A DNA stretch of 8,624 nucleotides from Pedobacter sp. UBA2067 (lineage in GTDB: Bacteria; Bacteroidota; Bacteroidia; Sphingobacteriales; Sphingobacteriaceae), in NCBI GenBank assembly GCA_002333205.1, contig DDAD01000063.1, positions 1,345-9,968 of the forward strand, written 5' to 3'. The position numbers and the translations under genes are program-made. Below, piece after piece: positions 1 through 7,146 of this stretch. The notes under the pieces are model-generated. The model was given only the letters and a program-made list of their open reading frames with translations, did no database searches and was not told the DNA's origin. The number at the start of each line of letters is the position of its first letter. Positions within the stretch are counted from its first letter, which is position 1.

Positions 1-27
1 GGATGATATTGGGGTTGTTTGTTTTCC

Positions 28-585
28 CTAATCATCACTAAATACCCGATTCCGGAGCCTTAGTGCGGGATTTCCCTGATAAATAACATACGCATCCAGA
101 TTTTTAACTGCAGTTGAACCTGCAGTTAAAACTGCATGTGATGAAGCCCGCACTCCCGGTGCTACCAACGATTTTGCGCCGATCCATACCCCATCTTCCA
201 GTACAATTGGCTTCGTAACCAGATCAAAACTGCTCGATTTGTAGTTGTGGTTTCCTGTCATCAGCATAGCCTGTTGCGAAATGCATACATTTTTCCCAAT
301 AGATACAAAATCGAGGTTATCGATGTAGCAGTCTGCCAACCAGGAATGATCCCCCAGTTGTAGCTTCCATGGATAGCGGATGTGAATGCCTGGTTTAATT
401 CGTACATCTTTCCCAATCTCTGCTCCAAATACCCGAAGGATTCCCACCAGTATATTACTGAAAGGTACCAGTCCTGATTTAAAGCATATCAGATTTACGA
501 GATACCAACAGTAAACCTTGGTACTTGATGCTCCTACCTTAAACGCCTTTTTATCGAAGTTCTTTTTTAAGCTTGTGTTTGCCAT
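28..585 (-). CDS. wcaF: WcaF-like hexapeptide-repeat O-acetyltransferase
   Basis: Predicted cytoplasmic acetyl-CoA-dependent O-acetyltransferase that would decorate a sugar of the exopolysaccharide repeat unit. The 185-aa length and layout match the colanic-acid WcaF group: an N-terminal segment with FDKKAF and WYLVN (about 10-31), a hydrophobic stretch (28-50), RVFGAEIGKDVRIKPG (51-66), YPWKLQLGD (71-79), then left-handed beta-helix turns with CISQQA (101-106) and the likely catalytic His113 in TGNHNY. VWIGAKSLVAPG (133-144) and YQGNPA (169-174) close the fold. The ATG at 585 lies 35 nt inside the end of the GT2-exosortase gene and is the only Met before residue 107, so the long overlap appears genuine and suggests translational coupling. 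No Shine-Dalgarno sequence is visible. The acceptor sugar cannot be told from sequence. The family call is firm; the symbol denotes similarity to WcaF, not proof of a colanic acid pathway. Confidence 0.92.
   Translation of the reverse strand: MANTSLKKNFDKKAFKVGASSTKVYCWYLVNLICFKSGLVPFSNILVGILRVFGAEIGKDVRIKPGIHIRYPWKLQLGDHSWLADCYIDNLDFVSIGKNVCISQQAMLMTGNHNYKSSSFDLVTKPIVLEDGVWIGAKSLVAPGVRASSHAVLTAGSTAVKNLDAYVIYQGNPALRLRNRVFSDD
102..131. repeat. 12-bp perfect inverted repeat inside wcaF
   Basis: TTTTAACTGCAG (102-113) is mirrored exactly by CTGCAGTTAAAA (120-131) around a 6-nt loop. The left arm also carries the self-palindrome AACTGCAGTT (106-115), and a further ACTGCA follows at 131-136, so alternative pairings exist. 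It lies in the codons for residues 152-162 of the acetyltransferase, where the peptide itself is repetitive (AVLTAG followed by STAVKN). It may therefore be a by-product of codon choice rather than a regulatory hairpin. Confidence 0.55.
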
Positions 586-1999
586 AGCTGCTTATATTAG
601 GTGTTGTTTGTGTCCAGGCATAAAGGATAAGTGTGATGATCAGATAAATGACGATGTTGAACAAGGTATGGTGATCTATCCAGTTTTGCTTATAGCTGGG
701 TTTCCAGTAGACACTGATTAAGATAAATCTGGTGATATTTAATGCCTGAATTATCGTGATGCCGGTGACTAACATCAATAATCTGCCAGACAAACGTTTC
801 GGAAAGCTTAATACAAAAGCTGCGAAGAAGCTCATAACGCCATATCCAAGGCAATTGTAGACCAACTTAAATCCCGATAGACCACTTACACTCAGGCTTA
901 TTTCGGTTAAGCTGGTCCGGAATCCCAGTATGTTTAGCATAGCAGCGGTTATTTGAAGGTCAAACTCGCGCCAGTGCCGTATGTAGTTTGCGTGTTCCTG
1001 AAGCCATGGAATATAGAATCCCTCTGGTGTTATTAAGCCAATGTACAGGATGTTAATTCCATAGAACAGCAGGAATAATGATAGGAAGTTCAGGATAAAG
1101 CGTTGCTCATTGTGCAAGTTTGCCGCCCTGAGGTTTATGTTTTCGGCTTTTATAATTTCCTCTATTTTAATGTCTACAACCACGCGAAACCAAAATCCCT
1201 GGAGGAAATGGAAGATTATACCTGTACGCCCATCAAGGAAACCACGTTGGATGGTCATACGGTAGGTGAAATACAGCATTGGTCGTAGAAACCTCGGTAA
1301 CTTCCACCAGAGCATTTTTACACAGGCTTTGCGTTGATCTGGATTTCCAAGAAGGCTAGGTTTAAGCGCCTGGGTTCTTAGCTTCATCATTCGCTCTATC
1401 TCTTCTCTTGCAAGCAGATCGCTGTAGCGGCCATGTTTATCGAGCCAAAACTGTACTTTGTTTTCTTTCAAGTTCTCCTCGATGAGGTAGCCTTGCTTCC
1501 AAATCCTGGTTTTCCCAGGTACAATAAACCGGTGGTCCATATTCTCGTTCAGGTCCGAAAACCCAACGTTCATCCTGAACATCTTAAGCATATAGAACGG
1601 GTAATATCCCCCATAACGAATCCACCTGCCTTTATGATAATTTTTGCGGTTGAAGTAAATGCCGTTTACATCTGGGTCTTCATGCGGATCAAATTGCAGA
1701 AGCATGGCCAGGAGTTCCGGGGAAACAATCTGATCTGCATCAAGGGCAATTACCCATGGCGTCGTGATATTGAAACAATGAAGTGCTTTATGCCATTGCT
1801 TAGGGTGATTTTCAAAAGGATGGTATTTGGATATTGCTCCATAAGTGCTGCATATGTTTAAGGTATTGTCGGTACTTCCAGAGTCAAGAATGAAAACTTC
1901 CGCACGCAGGGGTTTGATGGACTCCAATAGGCGACCAATATGCATTTCATCATTAAACGATAATATCAAGAAAGAGAAAGCCGGATTTGCTTTAAACAT
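551..1999 (-). CDS. GT2 glycosyltransferase fused to C-terminal exosortase (XrtY-like)
   Basis: A two-domain membrane protein of 482 aa. Residues 1-290 are a GT-A family 2 glycosyltransferase of the WaaE/KdtX-like type: FLILSFNDE (10-18), ILDSGSTDNT (37-46), the metal/nucleotide-binding ALDADQ (D87, D89), GYYPFY (131-136), WLDKHGRYS (185-193), then LPRFLRPMLYF and RGFLDGRTG (252-260) with a membrane-hugging segment. Residues 300-482 are an exosortase: about four membrane segments (302-323, 378-400, 404-430, 445-463), Cys383 in YNCLGYG, Arg424 in NITRF and His443/His444 in DHHTLFN, the three residue types of the exosortase active site. A basic tail (KHKLKK) suits a cytoplasmic C-terminus and puts the catalytic residues near the periplasmic face. 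The reading frame runs unbroken through the linker (281-300). Transfer of sorted proteins to a glycan or lipid acceptor is inference. From memory, the neighbours resemble families named as exosortase Y-associated, so this may be XrtY. Confidence 0.88.
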   Translation of the reverse strand: MFKANPAFSFLILSFNDEMHIGRLLESIKPLRAEVFILDSGSTDNTLNICSTYGAISKYHPFENHPKQWHKALHCFNITTPWVIALDADQIVSPELLAMLLQFDPHEDPDVNGIYFNRKNYHKGRWIRYGGYYPFYMLKMFRMNVGFSDLNENMDHRFIVPGKTRIWKQGYLIEENLKENKVQFWLDKHGRYSDLLAREEIERMMKLRTQALKPSLLGNPDQRKACVKMLWWKLPRFLRPMLYFTYRMTIQRGFLDGRTGIIFHFLQGFWFRVVVDIKIEEIIKAENINLRAANLHNEQRFILNFLSLFLLFYGINILYIGLITPEGFYIPWLQEHANYIRHWREFDLQITAAMLNILGFRTSLTEISLSVSGLSGFKLVYNCLGYGVMSFFAAFVLSFPKRLSGRLLMLVTGITIIQALNITRFILISVYWKPSYKQNWIDHHTLFNIVIYLIITLILYAWTQTTPNISSYGKHKLKKELR

Positions 2000-2021
2000 A
2001 TGGGATCAGGTGTTAGGCTAC

Positions 2022-2046
2022 GCAACATAGGGCATACCTATGTTGC
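2022..2046. promoter_or_regulatory. Intercistronic perfect stem-loop
   Basis: GCAACATAGG (2022-2031) and CCTATGTTGC (2037-2046) form a perfect 10-bp inverted repeat around a 5-nt loop. It lies entirely in the 58-nt gap between the GT4 gene ending at 2058 and the GT2-exosortase gene starting at 1999, the longest gap in the window. No T-run follows it on the coding strand (GTAGCCTAACACCTG comes next), so it does not look like an intrinsic terminator. It could be an RNA processing or stability element, a translation-control hairpin 22 nt before the start codon, or a protein-binding palindrome. The structure is certain; the role is unknown. Confidence 0.6.
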
Positions 2047-2057
2047 TGCTGAATGCG

Positions 2058-3299
2058 CTAGTTCTTATTTTTTACTGACAGTACACGCTGATATAAGCAG
2101 ATGTATTTGTTAATGATATTAGGTGTACTAAAATCTATACTGACTTGTTCGGGCGCCATGTTTCTTATCCTTGCCCGTTTGTTTTGGTCTAGCTTAATAA
2201 GGGATAGTGTGCAAGCAAGATCCTTTGGAGCATGCTTACAGACCCAGCCAAGGTCTTTTTCTTCAACGTATTTCGCTAATCCTACCTGATCTGAAATGAG
2301 CACCGATGTGCCAGCGAGTAGACTTTCGAGTACGACGTTCCCGAAGTTTTCATTGCTTGAAGTTAGCGTTAGAACGTCATGACCGTTCAGGAGCGCATAT
2401 TTATCTGCATCGTCAACCTGTCCGATCCAGTTGATTTTGCTGCTGATTTTCAGCGTTCCGGATAGTTGTTTTAGGGAACGTAGATAGGTCGCAGTCCCAG
2501 TTCCTCCAATGGTAAGTGTCCATGCGAGCGTTGTAATCGCTAAGGCTTCAAACAGTACCTCTAAGCCTTTCTTCGGATCTATTCTGGAGAGGAAAATCAG
2601 CTTTAGTGGCTCTCCAATAGGCTTCAATTTGATTGTGTCCGAAACAGCACCTGTGCCTGCATTAAGTGGATTATTGGTGGTGGGAATGAGATGGTTTACC
2701 GCCTTCAAGGTAAGCAGGTTTGGAAGGATACTGATTTTGGATGCAGTAAGATATTGCCGCAGGTACTTAGCTTCTAAGGATGTTGTTGCATGTAAATGTG
2801 CAGTTTGAAGGAGCCATCGGCCAAGTAAATTGTGAATCATGTATTTGGATGCTTTATGCCGGAATGATAGGGTATAAGGGGTGATCATCCCTCTAGGTGA
2901 AATTATGGTCGGTACCCGATGAAACAAGGCAATTGCCGCGGAGAGAATCGCCACAAGGTTCCACCAGGAATGGATGTGAATGACTATGTCCTGTTGTTGT
3001 TGCCTGGATTTTCGCAGCTTTCGGTGCAATGCAAAGAGTAGTGCAGGGGAGAAGTGGGTATGATCCTTGGTTAGTCTGGAATAAAAATAGACTTTAACAC
3101 CGTCAATGTGCTGCATAGATCCAGGTGTATATTTTAATTCCTGATCACCGTTTGCTGTTGTTGTAAATACCAGGGCTTCTACTTCAGTGCTCGTGGCATT
3201 TGTAGCTTCACACAGCTTAGCGATTGATCGTGTTGGCCCACCGTAACAATAGGCTGGCTTATATGATGGGGAAATGTGCAGCACCGTTTTTTTAGTCAT
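2058..3299 (-). CDS. Family 4 glycosyltransferase (XYAG1-like)
   Basis: Predicted cytoplasmic, retaining GT-B glycosyltransferase adding a sugar to the repeat unit. The call uses the ATG at 3299 (413 aa, MTKKTVLHISPSYKP); the frame is open to an ATG at 3359, but the extra 20 residues lie before the first beta-strand and largely overlap the end of the Wzy-like gene. An ATG at 3308 is also possible. In 413-aa numbering, the N-terminal domain shows the glycine loop YGGPTRS (19-25), TTTANGDQEL (46-55) and the TKDHTHFSP segment (77-85). The C-terminal domain shows FLSRIDPKKGLEVL (236-249) and the donor-site EX7E motif (E317 and E325 in SSNENFGNVVLES). The gene starts 31 nt after the polymerase stop. 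From memory it resembles the glycosyltransferases named XrtY-associated XYAG1, which fits the exosortase gene immediately downstream; this was not checked. Donor and acceptor sugars are unknown. Confidence 0.88.
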   Translation of the reverse strand: MTKKTVLHISPSYKPAYCYGGPTRSIAKLCEATNATSTEVEALVFTTTANGDQELKYTPGSMQHIDGVKVYFYSRLTKDHTHFSPALLFALHRKLRKSRQQQQDIVIHIHSWWNLVAILSAAIALFHRVPTIISPRGMITPYTLSFRHKASKYMIHNLLGRWLLQTAHLHATTSLEAKYLRQYLTASKISILPNLLTLKAVNHLIPTTNNPLNAGTGAVSDTIKLKPIGEPLKLIFLSRIDPKKGLEVLFEALAITTLAWTLTIGGTGTATYLRSLKQLSGTLKISSKINWIGQVDDADKYALLNGHDVLTLTSSNENFGNVVLESLLAGTSVLISDQVGLAKYVEEKDLGWVCKHAPKDLACTLSLIKLDQNKRARIRNMAPEQVSIDFSTPNIINKYICLYQRVLSVKNKN

Positions 3300-3330
3300 G
3301 TTCAACATTCTTGATGGTTTACGCGTTACG

Positions 3331-4779
3331 CTATGTATTTGCCGGATTTGGAGCAGCAATCAGGAGCCCCGTATACCGCATGATATTGAAAACTAAAAGC
3401 ATCAGGATACATCCATAAACCATGTTGTTCAGGATAAACTCAAAGTTGTTTCCTCTCCATAGCTGCTGGAACATTCCGTTGAAAACAACGATGCAACCAC
3501 CTTCATATCCGCCAAAAAGTTGCTCCGCCATATTACACAGCAATTGGCAAATAATGCCATAGAAAATCATAGTGATCAAAATCCCCGGAATTCCAGCGCT
3601 TAAATAGCCATCTACAACTGTTCGTGTTTTTGCAGATGCGGCTGAGGAGGTACTTAAAACATCTGCCTCATACACACGTTCCATAGATCTTTCTTCGGTG
3701 TTCGGTTTTGTTGGCCAGAGTGCGCGTGGAACTAGTGCATACAGCGCATTTTGTAGAATTTCTGTTTTATAGAAAGGTCGATCTTTGGGTACATGGGCTA
3801 CATATTTACTGAACATACCAATTTCACTGAACCTGTTTGTCAGGAAATCCCAGCTGTTCTGTTTTACAACCTCTTGGTTCTGATCCTCAATTATTTGGCT
3901 ATAAGCATAGGTAGCGGCTTTATCAATCGATATCTCACCTTGCCAGGTTTCTGCCCGAAGTGTATTCGTCCAGATTGGCAGAAAATAAATGACTACAAGA
4001 AGTATGGGTAGGCCGAGCCCGATAACAATGGATCTGTAATAAGGGTAAAAGATGAAGGCCAATACGATCAGAGGTACGAACAGTGCTTCTTTGTAGCCCG
4101 AATAGGCTGCCTGATACAAGGTATAACAGAAGAAGCAGAATCCAGTCCAGGTAAGCTTCGGTCGTGATTGTTGTAGCCCAATCAGAATCATAAGTCCGGC
4201 GAGAAACATTGGAACGGGTGCCAGAAGTACTGAAAACTGGTTTAGGGTAGCAAATAAAGAGAGACAATAGATTGCCGAAGTGGTTAGCAGCAGGATCGTG
4301 ATCAAATGATCTTTGATCTCCTGGATCCAAATGAAAGTAGGCGCATTCCTTGGCTTCGCTGCAATGATCATCCCAAGAATAAGGGAAGCATGTGCAAAAA
4401 GATACAGTCTTTGACAGTATGCTAAATGCATGGTTTGCTCGCGGGCCTTAAACCCTCTGCTTTGTATATCTGACCAGAAATAAAAGCCCAGATGATCCAG
4501 GAAATAGAAGATCGAAGTCACCGACATCAACCCTGCGAAGATCAGTTGAATGAGGATCATTGGGCGCATGACCTGCATCGTGATTGGGAGGTCTGCAGCG
4601 AACATTGCTACCGGGCTACGTAAGGAATACAAGAAGATGAAGAACGAGCCGAGCCAGGCTATGGCGTAAGAACACAGGGGATTATTGCTGATGATACAAG
4701 ATAATGCCCAGGGTAAAAACAAGGGCAAGATTGTTTGCAGCTTATAAATTGCAAGCTCCTTTTGATTAAGATACCCCAT
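3331..4779 (-). CDS. Wzy-like polysaccharide polymerase, integral membrane
   Basis: A 482-aa, strongly hydrophobic protein with about 10-12 membrane segments: roughly 16-32, 38-54, 70-92, 122-140, 158-178, 182-202, 212-226, 232-248, 251-271, 392-418 and 450-474. One large polar region (about 272-390) separates the last two segments from the rest, as in Wzy/O-antigen ligase-type proteins. That loop contains RFSEIGMFSKYVAHVPKDRP (316-335), LVPRALWPTKPN (349-360), ERVYEA (367-372) and the KTRTVVDGYLSAGIPG segment (384-399). Proteins of this type polymerise lipid-linked repeat units on the periplasmic side. Its position among glycosyltransferases and beside an exosortase supports the call and matches what I recall as the exosortase Y-associated Wzy-like family. 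The ATG at 4779 overlaps the preceding GT4 gene by 14 nt. An O-antigen ligase-like role is the main alternative, since primary sequence separates Wzy and ligases poorly. Confidence 0.8.
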   Translation of the reverse strand: MGYLNQKELAIYKLQTILPLFLPWALSCIISNNPLCSYAIAWLGSFFIFLYSLRSPVAMFAADLPITMQVMRPMILIQLIFAGLMSVTSIFYFLDHLGFYFWSDIQSRGFKAREQTMHLAYCQRLYLFAHASLILGMIIAAKPRNAPTFIWIQEIKDHLITILLLTTSAIYCLSLFATLNQFSVLLAPVPMFLAGLMILIGLQQSRPKLTWTGFCFFCYTLYQAAYSGYKEALFVPLIVLAFIFYPYYRSIVIGLGLPILLVVIYFLPIWTNTLRAETWQGEISIDKAATYAYSQIIEDQNQEVVKQNSWDFLTNRFSEIGMFSKYVAHVPKDRPFYKTEILQNALYALVPRALWPTKPNTEERSMERVYEADVLSTSSAASAKTRTVVDGYLSAGIPGILITMIFYGIICQLLCNMAEQLFGGYEGGCIVVFNGMFQQLWRGNNFEFILNNMVYGCILMLLVFNIMRYTGLLIAAPNPANT

Positions 4780-5869
4780 GAATCGCGTTTATTTGATGTT
4801 GAAAGTTCCAATTCTCTACCTTTTCACCCGAAGCCTGGCCCATTACCTGTAATTTTCTTTTGTTTGCGAGCATGATCCTAAGTTTCTTGCTAAGATCCTC
4901 AAGACAACCGCTGCTAAACTTCTGCCCATTATTGTCATCGATCAGGTCAGCTGCTCCACCTACCTTGTCTGACGCCAAAATTGCCTTTCGAGCAGCCATG
5001 GCTTCATTTATGGCAAGTCCCCAAGTTTCACCTGGCCCTGCAGAGGGCATACAGAAAAGGTCACAGGATTGATAGATTACTGGCATTCGTTGCTGGTTCT
5101 GAAAGGGTAAGAAATGTATGGCATGCTGATTAGGGAGTACCCGGGCGTTCCTCTTTAAAGTCTCCCCGAGAATACCATCGCCAACCAACAGCAGATGTGT
5201 GCATGGTATATCCAGATTTCCAAAGGCTTTTAGCAGCAAGTCGGGTTGCTTTTTATGGATCAGCTTGCCGGTAAAAAGTACGACTATATCGGTGTCGGCT
5301 ATCCCTAATGACGTTCTCAATTTAGAAACCTCTAACTGCCTTGGCGCTGCAAAGCGAGCGTTATCCACGGCATGCCTTGCATAGATCAGCTGAGCGGTTG
5401 TAAGTCCATACTTTTCGAAGTAAGCCTTGTTGTTGCTACCTACATACAAAGCAAAATCTATCCTGGCATAAATTTGCTTTAACAGGTAGAATTTCAATGT
5501 TGCCCGCCAGCCATTTATTGGATCCAATAACGTAGAGTCTCCTCTGAATAGTAAGGTGCTCTTTCGGCTGAAATGAAAGATGATTTTAAGATGGCTGCTG
5601 TAGGCCCAACCATAAATTAGAATCGCTGTTGGAAGATATTCATGGATATCTATTAAACGATGGCTGAAGGCATAGTTGTAGCCTTCTAAGAGTGGAACAT
5701 CCCAACTGATATTACGACCAAAACCTTTGTCGAACTTGTTTTCGGAGGACTTAGGCGCGTAAAATACCTTTATGTCTTGCTGTTTAGCCATAAGCTGAAA
5801 CAGAGGCGCATAGTATTGCACAGGATGCTGACAAATTATTGCGAGCCTTTTTATTTTTGGGAGTTGCAT
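4766..5869 (-). CDS. Family 4 glycosyltransferase with EX7E motif
   Basis: Predicted cytoplasmic GT-B glycosyltransferase of 367 aa, a normal length for GT4. The N-terminus IICQHPVQYYAPLFQLM (11-27) is the usual first strand and acceptor-side loop of a GT4 subgroup beginning with QHPxQYY. The C-terminal domain has LFTGKLIHKKQPDLLLKAF (198-216), LLVGDG (227-232), and SAGPGETWGLAINEAMA (276-292), in which E281 and E289 form the EX7E donor-binding motif, followed by DKVGGAADLI (301-310). The ATG at 5869 overlaps the preceding gene by 19 nt and is the only Met before residue 27, so the start is well supported. It ends 14 nt inside the polymerase gene, consistent with coupled translation. It probably adds one sugar of the repeat unit; which sugar and linkage cannot be inferred. 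Confidence 0.9.
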   Translation of the reverse strand: MQLPKIKRLAIICQHPVQYYAPLFQLMAKQQDIKVFYAPKSSENKFDKGFGRNISWDVPLLEGYNYAFSHRLIDIHEYLPTAILIYGWAYSSHLKIIFHFSRKSTLLFRGDSTLLDPINGWRATLKFYLLKQIYARIDFALYVGSNNKAYFEKYGLTTAQLIYARHAVDNARFAAPRQLEVSKLRTSLGIADTDIVVLFTGKLIHKKQPDLLLKAFGNLDIPCTHLLLVGDGILGETLKRNARVLPNQHAIHFLPFQNQQRMPVIYQSCDLFCMPSAGPGETWGLAINEAMAARKAILASDKVGGAADLIDDNNGQKFSSGCLEDLSKKLRIMLANKRKLQVMGQASGEKVENWNFQHQINAIHGVS

Positions 5870-7146
5870 ACCTGATTAAATAGTTGGGTTTGGACGCGGG
5901 TTAAATTGGCAGACGAAAATTCATTGAGGTCTGGTGATGGGATTTCTTTTCGATGCTTGGGCGAGATCAACGTGGTTTTCAGATAGGATTTGATGTCCGC
6001 ACTGATAAGCGACACATCCTGGTCTAAGCTAAACACCTGTGCGTGAGGAATACGGCTCAGCACGGATGTCGCAGTAGATGCAGGGTGAGTAACTGCGAGT
6101 ATAGGTCTTTGGGCCAAAAGATAGGGGAAGATCTTACTTGCAGTGTATTCTGCCTGATCAGGACCTGGAAGGAACAACAGATCAGCCCTTCGTAGGGTAG
6201 TCAGGGTCTGGTAGTAAGGCAAACGATCTGTGGATTCACAGAATATATGGCTAAGACCTTGAGAGGCAACTTCATCTTGAAACGTTGATTTTCCTGTGCC
6301 AGCCGCTGCATAGCTGGTCCCAAAAAGCCATACCCGTAAGTTCTGGAAGAGCGCCGGATCTGTTTGGAGCCCCATGTTTATAGCCCTGAGCAGCGGTTTG
6401 AAGGCTGGGAGCAGGTCATGGCCGCCGCGGCCAACATAGACCAGGTTGAAATTATTATCCTTGGGTATAACACTGGGTTGTAAGTGCAGGTTTTCTATCG
6501 CCAGATCTAAGTCCTTAAGGTGCAAGCCAAATGGAATTACAGCAGCGGGTACATGTTTTAACCAGGCATATCTTTTCTGCAGTATGCTGAGGTACCCAGA
6601 GGATACACTGATCAGACCATCAGCGGCTCGCATTGCAATGGGCTCTAGAATCCTATTTAGATTGTAGGAAAACCAGAATTTCTTAGGTCGTTCCTGCTTT
6701 GGACGTTGTTTATAGTAATCAGTATGCCAGGGATCCTGTATGTCAAACACAATCTTAACTTTAAACCTGCATTTCCATAATCTTGCAAGCACCAGAACTG
6801 GAAACTGTGTTGTGGAGAAGAATACCAGATCATATTGCTTCTGTTTCAACAGTTTATTTACTGCGAACAGGTAAAACCATATGGACCGGAGTGCAATACT
6901 CCCCAATCCAAACTTTGATGTCCATTGCTTGTTCCAGGCTTTTACCTGATGAACCACGGTATTCGCCGGTAAGCTTTCCATCAACAGCTCATCTTGTACG
7001 AAATCGGAGTAATCAGGGTTTACTGAAACAATTTCCGCGTTCCATCCATGTTCTGCATAATAGGGCATGCTTGTCCTCACCCGATGCATATCTGCTGCAT
7101 TGACGGGTGCGAAGTACGGCGAAATGATCAGCAGTCGCTTGTTCAC
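5851..7146 (-). CDS. GT4-like glycosyltransferase, GTG start
   Basis: Predicted glycosyltransferase of the GT-B/GT4 type, 431 aa. It opens with KRLLIISPYFAPVNAADMHR (3-22), the glycine/proline-rich first loop of many capsule glycosyltransferases, and continues with YDLVFFSTTQFPVLVLA (105-121), VFDIQDPWHTDYY (133-145) and ADGLISVSSGYL (175-186). The C-terminal half has LVYVGRGGHDLL (235-246), ADLLFLPG (321-328) and YTASKIFPYLLAQRPILAV (334-352), the donor-side region. I see no EX7E motif, so the second half is divergent from standard GT4. The start is GTG (7146-7144), overlapping the previous stop as GTGA; the next Met is residue 20, inside the conserved first loop, so the GTG is favoured. The 19-nt overlap with the next gene continues the operon. 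Substrate unknown. Confidence 0.85.
   Translation of the reverse strand: MNKRLLIISPYFAPVNAADMHRVRTSMPYYAEHGWNAEIVSVNPDYSDFVQDELLMESLPANTVVHQVKAWNKQWTSKFGLGSIALRSIWFYLFAVNKLLKQKQYDLVFFSTTQFPVLVLARLWKCRFKVKIVFDIQDPWHTDYYKQRPKQERPKKFWFSYNLNRILEPIAMRAADGLISVSSGYLSILQKRYAWLKHVPAAVIPFGLHLKDLDLAIENLHLQPSVIPKDNNFNLVYVGRGGHDLLPAFKPLLRAINMGLQTDPALFQNLRVWLFGTSYAAAGTGKSTFQDEVASQGLSHIFCESTDRLPYYQTLTTLRRADLLFLPGPDQAEYTASKIFPYLLAQRPILAVTHPASTATSVLSRIPHAQVFSLDQDVSLISADIKSYLKTTLISPKHRKEIPSPDLNEFSSANLTRVQTQLFNQVCNSQK

Noticed and set aside
1..27. Possible start of a further gene at the left edge
   Set aside because: Only 27 nt remain after the acetyltransferase stop, with no ATG on the minus strand; nothing can be called.
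1433..1861. Plus-strand 142-aa open frame opposite the GT2 domain
   Set aside because: It lies fully antisense to well-supported GT2 coding sequence, has no recognisable motif, and all other genes run on the minus strand.
2022..2046. Stem-loop as an intrinsic terminator
   Set aside because: No T-run directly follows the stem on the coding strand; the T-rich stretch lies on the other side, within the end of the upstream gene, and would not serve transcription in the operon direction.
2000..2057. Bacteroidota promoter (TAnnTTTG with upstream TTG) before the GT2-exosortase gene
   Set aside because: TATGTTGC within the stem-loop only loosely resembles the -7 box and no suitably spaced -33 TTG was found.
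3935..4330. Minus-strand 131-aa open frame inside the Wzy-like gene
   Set aside because: It is in another frame of a clearly hydrophobic, family-consistent membrane protein; its composition (S/T/R-rich) looks like a shadow.
4294..4369. Cluster of six GATC sites in 76 bp, with GATCAAA-TGATC-TTTGATC
   Set aside because: The sites fall on Ile/Asp codons of the polymerase (EIKDHLITI region) and Met-Ile further on; no origin-like or intergenic context, so codon choice explains them.
6419..6433. GC-rich inverted repeat TGGCCG-CCG-CGGCCA
   Set aside because: It encodes the conserved glycine-rich GRGGH turn of the 431-aa glycosyltransferase; six-base arms of simple GC sequence are expected there.
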